NCBI GenBank assembly: GCA_001600875.1
Contig: BCLD01000002.1
Location: 610,583 to 636,599 of the forward strand
Direction of reading: 5' to 3'
DNA: 26,017 nucleotides
Source: Solicoccozyma terricola
Lineage: Eukaryota > Basidiomycota > Tremellomycetes > Filobasidiales > Piskurozymaceae
Position 1 is the stretch's first letter; the number at the start of each line of letters is the position of its first letter. The translations under genes were made by a program, and so were the position numbers. This document shows positions 9,312 to 17,599 of this stretch, piece after piece. The notes beneath the pieces were generated by a model. It saw only the letters and a list, made by a program, of their open reading frames with translations. It had not been told where the DNA came from and searched no databases.

Positions 9312-9346
9312 GGTCGGGGTCGGGGTCGGGGTTCGGGGTCGGGTTG
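9312..9346 (+). repeat. G-rich hexamer tract (GGGGTC-like)
   Basis: Four to five units of GGGGTC with one TTC variant contain five runs of three or more G within 35 bases. This fits a G-quadruplex-capable motif and superficially resembles variant telomere repeat. In the open frame it reads as Gly/Ser repeats. Confidence 0.7.
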
Positions 9347-9400
9347 AGCCGGAACACTCATCTCCCATCTCCAAAACACCGCCCACGGAAACGCCCACGG

Positions 9401-9562
9401 AAGGTGTCCATCGAGCTCAGCGGAAACGCGAACCATCTGGGCGACCCTTTGTTGGACAAAATCCTTGGAGCTGTCGATCGTCTTCCCCTTGCGATCGCCT
9501 TCCTTGCCAAACTGGCCGACACAGAGTCCAACCTACCGTCCCTTTGGGATGATTGGTGTTAA
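9401..9562 (+). pseudogene. NB-ARC/STAND NTPase fragment
   Basis: The frame reads KVSIELSGNANHLGDPLLDK and then ILGAVDRLPLAIAFLAKLAD. This matches the end of the nucleotide-binding module in NB-ARC-type STAND proteins, where a short helix, the conserved 'LPLA' motif and a following helix close the ATPase before the repeat sensor. The P-loop and Walker B are not visible upstream, where 8917-9400 carries no recognisable NTPase sequence. The stop TAA at 9560-9562 is supplied by the first bases of the LTR at 9557 (TGTTAA), so the gene was cut by that insertion. TPR repeats on the same strand at 12602-13003 may be the matching sensor part. Confidence 0.55.
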
Positions 9563-9794
9563 GTAGGGCTTTTATGGACACGTGTCCATAAGACTGTCTG
9601 CAAGTACGGATGAGTGTCCGTAACACTGTCAACAGTCTGGATCAGTCTAGGATGCATCTCTATAAGGTAGGATGCAAGTGTGGCAGAGGGGAACTCGTCT
9701 GGGACTACATAATACCTAGGTTATCGAGCTAGAGATGTAGAAGAATACTTCACCGAATATCATTCCCAGTTTTGCCACCACTTTATTCGTAACA
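9557..9794 (+). mobile_element. LTR (family 2, copy 2)
   Basis: TGTTAAGTAGGGC...TTCGTAACA with clean TGTT/AACA ends, 238 bases. A TATAAG box lies near 9660. It is longer than copy 1 mainly because of a roughly 31-base tandem duplication (one unit GTGTCCATAAGACTG..., next GTGTCCGTAACACTG...), where copy 1 has one unit. A perfect 20-base palindrome, TTATGGACACGTGTCCATAA, lies at 9572-9591. Same orientation as copy 1, 640 bases apart, so the two could bound a small LTR unit of about 1.1 kb. Flanks ATTGG and CTCGG do not match. Confidence 0.78.
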
Positions 9795-9829
9795 CTCGGC
9801 AATTGGGCGAATACAGTGTCCCTCAGAAT

Positions 9830-10560
9830 GACAGGACATGTCACTCTTCGATTGATCAACCGTCGGAGCTCGCACCTCAAATGCAATCAGCTCCCCCTCC
9901 ACAATCCACATTGTCCCCACTCTTCATTATCCTCTTCCGTGTCAATATACCAACCACAACCGCAACACGCTGCCTGCTGCCAACGGAAGATCGCTGTCAA
10001 TTTCAGTTTTGGTTCTTCAATGCAACCAGAGTCCTCACCGCCGCCGTCACCGGGAGGGTCAAGTGCCTTCAGTAATACTCTCGAACTAGGGATAATAAGC
10101 CAACTGCGTTAGCAAATCGCCATCCCATGTTCCTGCCATCCAGTAACCGTCCGATCTCAGGTATTGGGTTCGGTAGGTATGGTGGTCAGGTCCAACAGAG
10201 TCCACAAAGGGAGCCGGGTTCGACAAAGAATCCCCAAGTCCATCAGACAGAAGGAATGCAGCAGGAGAGGCAGCAGAGTGTACCATACTGTTATTTTCAG
10301 TGGCCGCCGGTGAGCTGGATTCCCTAGCGAGGTTGACAGGTAACCTGAGCCAATGGTTAGGTAGTCTAGCCCTCACTCTGTCCAGTCGGAGAAAGCCTCA
10401 TATGCAGGGCAATACGACGGCAACTCCCAAGGACCGACAGGGATGGGATATAGTCTTGTACCATTACCAGTACATAATCTCAATAGAGGTCCATATGAAG
10501 GAATATGTGAGGTCTCCACTAGCCGGGAGTACGCCAACGGAGGATACACGGTTTCGTATA
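9830..10560 (+). pseudogene. Remnant of a Ser/Pro/Gln/Tyr-rich protein gene
   Basis: Three plus frames in succession look like coding sequence of one low-complexity protein. About 9900-10090 gives PESSPPPSPGGSSAFSNT, 10127-10325 gives VQQSPQREPGSTKNPQVHQ, and about 10375-10560 gives EKASYAGQYDGNSQGPTGMG and later SREYANGGYTVSY. The composition resembles the activation region of a fungal transcription factor, but no DNA-binding domain is seen. Stops and frame changes separate the parts; introns could explain some. The end is cut by the LTR at 10570. Confidence 0.33.
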
Positions 10561-10569
10561 GGTGGCAAT

Positions 10570-10768
10570 TGTTGTGAATAATGGCTATTCTCGTTGTGCT
10601 CTCTCTATTGTACATCGAGCTCGACCGGAAGTGGCCAACCTATATACTACTCTTACAACATTGGAACAAAGATCTTTGCCACCTGCATCCTTTGCTATGC
10701 TGCACTGCCATGCATTGCAATGCTATACCTCGGCATCAACCATACCACAACATTCGCCACTTCCAACA
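10570..10768 (-). mobile_element. Copia 3' LTR (family 1, copy B)
   Basis: Minus strand: TGTTGGAAGTGGCGAATG at the start and TTATTCACAACA at the end, giving TGTTG/CAACA termini. It contains a TATATAGG promoter-like box. It directly follows a polypurine tract and a copia RNase H remnant, so it is a genuine 3' LTR and fixes the sense orientation of family 1. Confidence 0.88.
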
Positions 10769-10785
10769 CTCCCCCTCAAGCTCGA
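10769..10785 (-). other. Polypurine tract of the copia element
   Basis: Minus strand GCTTGAGGGGGAG lies immediately before the LTR. This is the RNase H-resistant primer site for plus-strand synthesis in LTR elements. The pol stop codon TGA (10776-10778) lies inside it. Confidence 0.7.
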
Positions 10786-11285
10786 GGTTCTCCCAGACCT
10801 AGTTGTATCAAGTTTGATGAATGTCGAGGTCCAGGAAGTGGTTTGGTAAGGATATCTGCTTGTTGCTCGCCTGTAGTAACGTGCTCCAAGGCTATTGTCT
10901 TGTTGTGGATTAACTCGCGTATCAGATGATGTTTGATGTCGATATGTTTTGTCCTCTGGTGTGTACTTGGATTGATTGCAGATTGCTCCTTGATTGTCGG
11001 CATGAAGAACTGTCGCTCCCGTGGCAATGTTTTCAAACCCTAGCGCTTTGAGTAAGTTCCGAAGCCACAGAGCTTCCTTTGCAGCTTCAGCGATAGCAAT
11101 ATACTCCGCTTCAACTGTTGAGGTTGCGACTGTTTGTTGCCTTTTTGAACTCCAGACAATTGGCGAGTTGTTGACCTTGAATAGGTAACCTGTTGTTGTT
11201 GATCGCCTCGGGATCTTGTTCTCGATATGTCATCGTCGGCTTCGGACCCAGCGCCAACCGGTACTGTTTATCAAATCCCACGTCG
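10776..11285 (-). pseudogene. Copia RNase H remnant
   Basis: Minus-strand frames carry RRSTTTGYLFKVNNSPIVW, TSTVEAEYIAIAEAAKEALW, HADNQGAI, TKHIDIKHH and ADILTKPL, the ordered RNase H landmarks of Ty1/copia pol. The frame changes between HADNQGAI and the TKHIDIKHH part (near 10990) and again near 11225, so it is dead. It is a different subfamily from the element at 2898. It ends abruptly near 11285, where sequence of a WD40 protein begins on the other strand. Confidence 0.85.
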
Positions 11286-11286
11286 C

Positions 11287-11484
11287 CAAGGCTATGGAAT
11301 AAGCTCGGATGGTAAATGGATTGTTTGGAATTCAAAAAATATACTATGGCTCCCGCCAGAGTATCGGCCAGCACGATTCGCCGTGCGGGCGTCGTCCGTC
11401 TGCATCGGCTGTGACTCGGGACGCGTATTGATATTCAAATTTGTGTATCCAACCGTCCTTTGTTCCTTAGCCGTCACTTTGTAA
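11287..11484 (+). pseudogene. C-terminal tail of a WD40-repeat STAND protein
   Basis: The plus frame reads GYGISSDGKWIVWNSKN then ILWLPPEYRP and continues ASSVCIGCDSGRVLIFKF. The 'GW/YxxSxxGxxILWLPPEYR' block is the characteristic last strand and tail of WD40 arrays in basidiomycete STAND (NWD-type) proteins. Only this end is present, and the copia remnant ends right where it begins. The stop is TAA at 11482-11484, though a donor-like GTGTAT follows FKF and a CCCCAG acceptor lies at about 11532, so an intron is possible. The preceding frame from 11227 is antisense to the retroelement and is not part of it. Confidence 0.5.
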
Positions 11485-11751
11485 ATGTAGTGAGATTTAT
11501 CTATTATTTTCCCTCTTAACCTATTCCCCAGGTTGCATGGATGGACAAGCTGGATGACGAGATGTGTCGGGCACAGCACATCGCATACGGACAGCACAGA
11601 TGTTAATGGTGATTGTTCATTGTGAACATAAATCCATTGCAATGATAATGTTAAGACCCTGAGCAGGAGAGGTGAGCCACAGCTTGTCAGGTGACCCATG
11701 GGTCTTGCCTTCGTCCAGGTATCGGCACGACAAGGTGAAGACTCTGCAGAT

Positions 11752-11943
11752 CGTTATGAATAATTGGTTATTCTCGTTGTCCTCTTTCTGTTGTACATCG
11801 AGCTTGACCAGAAGTGGTCTACCTATATAGTGCTATTACAACATTGGAACAAAGATCTTTGCCACCTGCATCCTTGGCTATGCCATACATTGCAATGCTA
11901 TACTTCAGCATCAACCATAGCACAGTATTCGCCACTTTCAACA
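11752..11943 (-). mobile_element. Copia LTR (family 1, copy C)
   Basis: Homologous along its length to copies A, B and D. Minus strand starts TGTTGAAAGTGGCGAATAC and ends CCAATTATTCATAACG (final base decayed). A G-rich stretch (CCCGGGGCGGG) precedes it on the minus strand and could be a degenerate polypurine tract, but no pol sequence follows. Confidence 0.82.
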
Positions 11944-12077
11944 ACCCGCCCCGGGCCTCGTCCCGGTTCGCTCGGCTCTTCCACCTGAAACGCGTCGATT
12001 AGGGGATGCCTCAGATTTCTGCTGAACAAATTGCTCAAAGTCAACAGGTCCGCACCACAGCATCAATTGGTCGCAAT

Positions 12078-12412
12078 AGTGTGACGGATCAGACAGCCAC
12101 GTCATCATACGCCCGGACAGGTGGCAACACAGCTAGTTAGTCACCTCAGCCTCCACGACTCGCAAAGCGCTGGCGACTCGCAAGCCCTGGCGACTCGCAT
12201 GCCCTGGCGACTCGCAGGCTCTGCAGCCTCGCACGACCTCCACCCCAGAACAACTTTATAAGACCTAGTAGACCTAGCCTGTCAGATGTACTTTCAGTGA
12301 GTTGGCAACCGAGCTAGGCACCAAGCCGATTCATTCCGCAATTCCCTCGACCACTCTTGTGTGTTCACACACCCGAGCGCTTGGTACTCCTCTCCAAGGT
12401 TCGGTCGTAACA
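12078..12412 (+). mobile_element. Possible LTR with primer-binding-site-like sequence
   Basis: Begins TGTGACG and ends CGTAACA, imperfect inverted termini. A TATAAG box lies at about 12264, and TGGTCCAATTACAC follows one base after the end, a plausible tRNA primer site since such sites begin with TGG. No second copy or pol sequence is present, so this is a candidate only (Ty3/gypsy-like layout). Confidence 0.35.
12156..12224. repeat. 17-base tandem repeat, four units
   Basis: Units begin CGACTCGCA at 12156, 12174, 12191 and 12208 (consensus CGACTCGCAAGCCCTGG; the first unit has one extra base). A decayed fifth unit follows. Confidence 0.9.
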
Positions 12413-12601
12413 CTGGTCCAATTACACTATGTCTACGATCAACTACAGGAAAAAAAAAAAACATGAACTTGAATCTGGGAATGGATTGGACAGCATGATA
12501 CATCGCTGTGCAACTCCGGATCATGTGGTGATGTTGTCGATCGAATGTAGGGATCCATAGTTGATGCGTTCGGCGATTCACACTTCGTCACTAGGTTTCT
12601 T

Positions 12602-13003
12602 ATGTCGTCACTATTGAATTCAAATCGCCACGTCCATCCACCATGGCCCAAATGTACTCCACAGTCTGACCAGGCGCTCCCGCTGTATGAGGATGTCGCC
12701 CATCGGGCGGGTAAGGCACGGTGCATCTTCTACCTGGGCGAGGTCGCTCTTCGCCAGTCAAAATATGACGAGGCTCGCGAGAAGTTCGACCAGGTCCTTC
12801 CGCGGTATGAGGAGGCGGGCGACAGGGCGGGCAAGGCACACTGCATTTTCAGCTTGGGCGTGGTCGCTCTGCATCAATCAAAAGGCGGCGAGGCCCGAGA
12901 GTGGTTTGACCAGGCGCTTCCGCTCTATGAAGATGTCAACGACAGAGCGGGCAAGGCACAGTGTCAGGTGGGGCTCCTGCAGCTCTACGGTGCACTTGGT
13001 TAA
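12602..13003 (+). pseudogene. TPR-repeat fragment with C-terminal cap
   Basis: From 12667 the frame carries nearly three 40-residue TPR units of the same type as the gene at 1-1857 (YLGEVALRQSKYDEAREKFD, FSLGVVALHQSKGGEAREWF). It closes with a non-repeat end, CQVGLLQLYGALG, and TAA at 13001-13003, which looks like the natural C-terminus of this protein type. The ATG at 12602 and the first about 22 residues do not resemble TPR and are probably unrelated DNA in frame. It may be the end of the broken STAND gene whose NTPase fragment lies at 9401-9562, or an independent partial duplicate. Confidence 0.65.
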
Positions 13004-13940
13004 GTCTTCCACAAACGCTCTTCCTTCTGTAACAGCGTGATTCAGCTGCTCGCTGATTACTTTGCTTATTCGGTAGACCCGGAAGTCTCCACCGTCACCC
13101 GGTAATACCCACCGTCATTTCCACAATTGTCCCACACGCACCCTTGTGGAACATCTCATAAAATAAAGCGCTTACCGCACCACCGCAGACATCTTATAGT
13201 ATAGAAACGAGTTCAACCGATCGAACACACGATGCAAGTGATCGGTACAACACCACCGGGATTCAGTTCCTTTGGAAAGATCCGAGTATAATGGGGCCGA
13301 TGGTTTTCTCGGTATTCCCTGTTGGTGTCATTCTCTTCAGTGATGTTTTCAAATTACGAATCCAAGGGATGTCAGGAAATGGCTCAAGGCGCTGGGATTC
13401 CACGGCAAACTGCACTATAAATATGAAAACGGACACCTTTCAATATGGTTTGATAACGGGTCATCGATTTTCGCGCTCAGCAATTCAGAAGTTGAGGAAC
13501 AATGCCAACTTCACGGGGCAAACAGTGCAGAATCAGTTCCTCTTTGCTGGATGTGTCAGGATCGTCAATGGAAACGATGTCGAACCATTCAGGAAGCCAA
13601 CATCCATAAACAGTCGTCCTGCCGGTGCCGGCACAGTCCCGGCAGTACGGGAGGGGATAGGATGACACCAACAGAAAGTCAACTGATCGGCGAAACGCGT
13701 GGCCGAAGTGGCAGAAGAGGGAGGAGAAGGTACAATGAGTGATCCGGGCAACAGTCTCCGAGAGGACTGTGTTCGAATTGCTGGACATGAGCAAAGCAAA
13801 TGTGGGAGTCGGACAGAGCCGTGACGAGGGGGCGGGACCGGTCACCACCTACTATCTACTCGGCACGCGACGGCCACGACCCAGGGCTGACGACGGTAGG
13901 ACGAGCCAGAGACGATGGGCGACGACAAACTAGCGGCAAG
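13004..13940. other. Region with uncertain coding potential
   Basis: Open frames occur on plus (13291-13665, 124 codons) and minus (13477-13848, 123 codons) strands. Neither shows a recognisable motif or clear codon bias. The 13291 frame has Asn/Gly-rich segments and a hydrophobic start. I make no call. Confidence 0.3.
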
Positions 13941-15396
13941 AGAAGAGAAGAGCAGAGAAGAATGAGAAAAAGGAACACCCGGGTCATCCCTCCATCCTTC
14001 GATCCCTGGCTCGTTCGCACCCCATGTTCGCGACGATAGTCACGCCGAGAGGTCTGTCACCCATTCCACAAACCAAGCTCAAGCTCGAAGGCGAGCTCTA
14101 AGCCGGGACTCAAGGTCAAACCGGAGAACGAATGGTTCACACGATGCTCACTCGGACTGGACGGTGGTTGACGGATGACGGACGAGAGATGACGACAACG
14201 GAGGACGGCGGATGGAAGACGGAAGGCGAAAGACGGTGCGGCGAGATGACGGCTGGCGAGCTGCCGGGCTGGAGTTTTCGTTGCCGCGCGAATCGGGCGT
14301 CGGTAGGATAGGATTGATGGATGTGATATGATGGATGACTGGGACATGCGGTGGAAAGAGCGGCATGGACGAGGGGAAGGGAGGATGTACGAAGGTGAGC
14401 CGGCGGTCATCCACGGACTTGGATGTGGATGGATGGGTGGAGTGATGCTGATTACTAGGTGCTTCTTCGGCAGTGGTAGCATCGGTGTGCTTCCTCGGAG
14501 GAAGAGAGCGAGAGATATGCCTGGTTGAGCGGACGTGTGTGGGTGGGTGGGCGGATCTTCGCTCGGTTGGTTGGGAAGGCCCCCCGGGACCACGACGACG
14601 GAGAGGACGACGGAACACGAGCATGATGACGGCACCTGACGACGGACATGACATGGACATGGGATACTGCAGCTTGGCCTCTACGATGACTACGAGCAGA
14701 CCGACCTCGACCTCGATCTCAACATCGACCTCAATCTAGCTCGACGAACTCAACGCTATTCGAGCTCTACGTCAACCACAGACCACGCATAATGCACCAT
14801 TCACCTTCTCCAACGCTACCAGCACGATTTCTAACCATCGTCACTGTGAACCAGCAACAGCATTCGAACCACTGCGCAATACCCACGATGCGTCCCACGA
14901 CACCAGCGCAGCGCCACGACCTCCTCCAGCACCACCAACAGCAACATCCACCTCCATGCTCCCAAAGCATCACGTCCACCCAGCACCTCCAGCAGGACCG
15001 ACCGCATCCACCACCAGTATCTCCACGCACCAGCACCGTCGTCTCCACCGTCACCTCCACACCACCCGCATCAACACCACCCCCTGCACACCACGGACCA
15101 CCATCAGCACCGTGCATCAGCACCTTCATCTCCATCGTCACCACCACCACCTTACCCCACCACGCTAGCGGAAACATCGCGTTTTCCTCACCACGACCAC
15201 AACCGCCACCACGACCACCACCACAACCAGCATCGTCCTCGACCTCCACAGCAAGCAGCCACATCGCGTCTTCTTCCTCATTGTCACTCAACCGCTTGGA
15301 ATGGCCCAGCCCCGTCGCTGGCTGCCACCAAACTGCTGCCATCAACTCGCTGCCATCAACTCGCGTGAAGGAACGCAGGAATAGCTCAGGAACGGG
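13941..15396. other. Low-complexity DNA, no recognised gene
   Basis: 13941-14640 is rich in GGA/GACG-type purine runs. 14640-15300 is strongly CA/ACC-rich on the plus strand. Long open frames on both strands (219 codons plus at 14792-15451, 220 codons minus at 14767-15429, 192 codons minus at 14057-14635) encode only His/Pro/Thr/Ser- or Gly/Val-rich sequence, as expected from biased composition. A Pro/His/Gln-rich protein on the plus strand cannot be excluded. Confidence 0.45.
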
Positions 15397-15636
15397 TGTG
15401 AGACATCGCTTGGCGAAACAAGGGAACAATGGATATCCATTTTCTATCTAGGTGGGCTTGCCAAGTCCATCTGGGCAGGAGGGTAACTGGCTCTCTTTTG
15501 TTCTATGCCGCTGCTTCGCCTATATAGAGCGAGGGTAAGCGAGCTGGAGTAGTCGTTGTAGAAGATAACCAACCAAAAAACATATACAATCACCTGCCCC
15601 CTAAACTCATCCATTTAACACCAATCTCCCGTCACA
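15397..15636 (+). mobile_element. Possible LTR
   Basis: TGTGAGACATCGC at the start and CCCGTCACA at the end give 5-base inverted termini TGTGA/TCACA. A purine-rich stretch (CAGGAACGGG) precedes it, and a promoter-like CTATATAGAGCGAGG lies at about 15518-15532. No second copy is in the window and flanks ACGGG/ATCCA do not match. The TATA could equally be an ordinary promoter. Confidence 0.33.
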
Positions 15637-15879
15637 ATCCAATCCTGTAAAGGTCTTCATCCGATCCACGATCGTGAGAGAAGGAGAAGAGACCGGCGGA
15701 AGGAGAGTCTGCTGCTGAGATTGGGGTTGTGGATGGTGCCGCTGAATCGACGTTGATGTGTTGCAAGCGGATGGACGCTGTCGGGCGCCGACGCCGGGCT
15801 CCTGGACGTTATGCAGGAAATGCTGTCATGCTGTTCAGCTTTTCTCTTCCGATCCGTAAAGAGAACCGCTCACCCTGAT

Positions 15880-16100
15880 CAAGAGCGTTTGAAAAAAGGG
15901 TCACTCGTCCCATGTAACCCCAGCGCAACATATTCCTCTTCGCCATCTTCAAGTTCCAAACTATAAGTCCACTCATAATCGCCGATCTCCGCCTTCCCGA
16001 CCAATAACGGCTTCAACACAGGAACACCGTCGGCCGAGCCTGCATCCCGTCGGTTTCCGTTGCCGTCTCGTTTGACCGATTGCTGCTTCGAGTCGGAGAG
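15880..16100 (-). pseudogene. Family X copy 4: duplicated 3' end
   Basis: The minus frame reads SVKRDGNGNR, then VPVLKPLLVGKAEIGDYEWT, then LELEDGEEE. It aligns with the last about 65 residues of copy 1, including the basic linker that copy 2 lacks. The gene end and following bases (GAGTGACCCTTTTTTC) match the end of copy 2 (GAGTGACCCTTTCTTTC), so this lies in tandem just downstream of copy 2 as a duplicated terminal block. A one-base loss shifts the stop. Without the main domain it is not a functional gene. Confidence 0.7.
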
Positions 16101-16138
16101 GTACAAGTGTTATCATCATTAGCGTTCGAAAGAAAGGG

Positions 16139-16885
16139 TCACTCGTTTCCATGTACCTCCAGCGGAACCTCTTCCTCTTCGCCATCTTCCAGTTCCAACC
16201 TATAAGTCCACTCATAACCGATCGCTCTTTCCCGTCGAGCTTTGACCATGTGATAGTGAATGAGGAAGATCCTTTCGTCTGGGAAGGACCCGGAGTAGAC
16301 GTTAGCGACGCCCTTCTTGTCGTTGACGGAGAAACCAGGATCGACGCCGTCCACGCTCATTCCGGTGGCGGCTTGAATGACCATGGAGATGGGGATATAT
16401 CCGTTGAACTTGATCGCGTTGAAGCTAACGTGGTATTCCTGGACGACGACGTCCTTGACCGAAGTGATGCCGGTCACCAGATAGAGCTCGCCATTCCCTT
16501 GAGCGGCCTCAATGAAGCGGTACAATGTGCCTCTGCTGGTCTTGCCTTCAGCCTGCTCTTTGCCAGCTCGGGCAACCAGCTCCTCGAGAACTTGGGCAGG
16601 TCGAGAGAGTTTCTTGACGTTCTCTTCAGAAGCCTTGAGATGGATGACATTCGTATCGGCTCGATCTCTACTAACGTCCCCGAGTTGCTTTATCTTGAGA
16701 CCTCCGCGCTTGTCGTTGAGACAAGCGTAGTACCTCGAAACGTCGTTCTGCGATTTGGGGCCGAGGATATCGCCGTCACGCAGGGGATGACAATCGAAAA
16801 TCGATGAGGTGGGATTCGACATATTTTTGACGAGACTTCCGAGCTGAATCGCTCGCATGTCTTCGAAATTGATTCTGGTTTGCAT
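16139..16885 (-). CDS. Family X copy 2: intact 248-residue protein, gasdermin-like?
   Basis: An uninterrupted frame from ATG 16885 to TGA 16139-16141; the only apparently intact member of the four-copy family. No signal peptide, no strongly hydrophobic helix. Residues 1-60 hold SNPTSSIF and SQNDVSRYYACL; 91-107 an amphipathic helix-like stretch (LSRPAQVLEELVAR); 133-160 alternating beta-strand pattern (ELYLVTG, KDVVVQEYHVSF); 206-213 IFLIHYHM; 215-221 a basic cluster (KARRERA); 226-248 an acidic tail. Compared with copy 1 it lacks about 35 residues between the last strand and the tail. The order 'conserved P..VL..L..R helix, then LYLVT strand, then K-V-V strand' recalls the pore-forming domain of gasdermins, and about 250-280 residues with a short tail fits fungal gasdermin-like proteins. 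This is inference from memory; unknown function is the safe call. Confidence 0.72.
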   Translation of the reverse strand: MQTRINFEDMRAIQLGSLVKNMSNPTSSIFDCHPLRDGDILGPKSQNDVSRYYACLNDKRGGLKIKQLGDVSRDRADTNVIHLKASEENVKKLSRPAQVLEELVARAGKEQAEGKTSRGTLYRFIEAAQGNGELYLVTGITSVKDVVVQEYHVSFNAIKFNGYIPISMVIQAATGMSVDGVDPGFSVNDKKGVANVYSGSFPDERIFLIHYHMVKARRERAIGYEWTYRLELEDGEEEEVPLEVHGNE

Positions 16886-17011
16886 GTTGTTGTATAGGAT
16901 GACGGTTTGTAGTAAATGGGTGACGATAGTGGCAGAATTACCTTCTTATCAGCGGGGTCAAGTTCAATCTCACGGTCTTGGCCCGGTGTGGTCTCGAGTT
17001 TTCTATACGCC

Positions 17012-17021
17012 TCTTATAAGC
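17012..17021 (-). promoter_or_regulatory. TATA-like box upstream of copy 2
   Basis: Minus-strand CTTATAAGAG lies about 130 bases upstream of the ATG at 16885, a plausible core-promoter distance in fungi. No further support. Confidence 0.25.
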
Positions 17022-17599
17022 TCAGGATGGATCGGTGTATCCTTCCGTACAAATATGATGTGGTGTGACGTGCGTTCCTGCATCCGTCCATTCCCCAAGC
17101 GCGTCCGCAGATTGGTCATAAATCCTCTGGTTACTCACTCCCGCGGGACTTGTGACCCCTCGTTTGATTCCATGGGAAAGGGGTAGCCTTGCAGCTTCGG
17201 CTATGGTGAATGGTTGAACAGGATCCGCTCCTAGAAATGAGGTTGTGAACTACTGTAGCACCATTGGCTGAAACGTGCTTCGACATCGGTTTTGCACAGT
17301 CTCCTACGGCGAAGGCCTAGACCCTTGCCAAAAGGTGTCGACTGAAGCCCATCCACGAGAGCATGTGAGCGTGGGAGTTGGGTGAGGCCGGTAGTCGACT
17401 CATTGAGCTAGATGGGAAACGGCGGGGGAGACCAACAAATCAGCGATGGAGAGTGTGGGGGCGTCATCCTTGACAGATGTGGGGGAAGCCGTCCGAGCCC
17501 ACAAAGCGTGCTGGATGGTCCGCAGCTTCCGGAGGCTTTCGCTACGAAATCAGTTGGCGAGCGCAGGCCATCCGCGTCCGGGCATGCTGGAAGCTGACC
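17022..17599. other. No gene recognised
   Basis: Short frames only. The part nearest 17600 may be decayed copia sequence upstream of the reverse transcriptase remnant. Confidence 0.4.

Noticed and set aside
11227..11286. N-terminal extension of the WD40 tail frame starting at the ATG at 11227
   Set aside because: These bases are antisense to the copia RNase H remnant, so the ATG is accidental.
11649..11700. TGTTAAGACCCTGAGC as the start of another LTR
   Set aside because: No matching end, promoter box or second copy could be found in the window.
12156..12224. CRISPR-like array of short repeats
   Set aside because: Units are contiguous 17-base tandem copies without spacers, and the DNA is fungal.
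13700..13800. tRNA-like features (GGCCGAAGTGG and GTTCGAATT resembling A and B boxes)
   Set aside because: The arms flanking the TTCGAAT loop do not pair and no acceptor stem can be formed.
14057..15451. Three long low-complexity open frames as genes
   Set aside because: Overlapping open frames on both strands are explained by skewed base composition; no motif supports any of them.
16151..16807. 218-codon plus-strand frame opposite family X copy 2
   Set aside because: The minus strand is the coding one because it is conserved with copies 1, 3 and 4; the plus frame is its antisense shadow.
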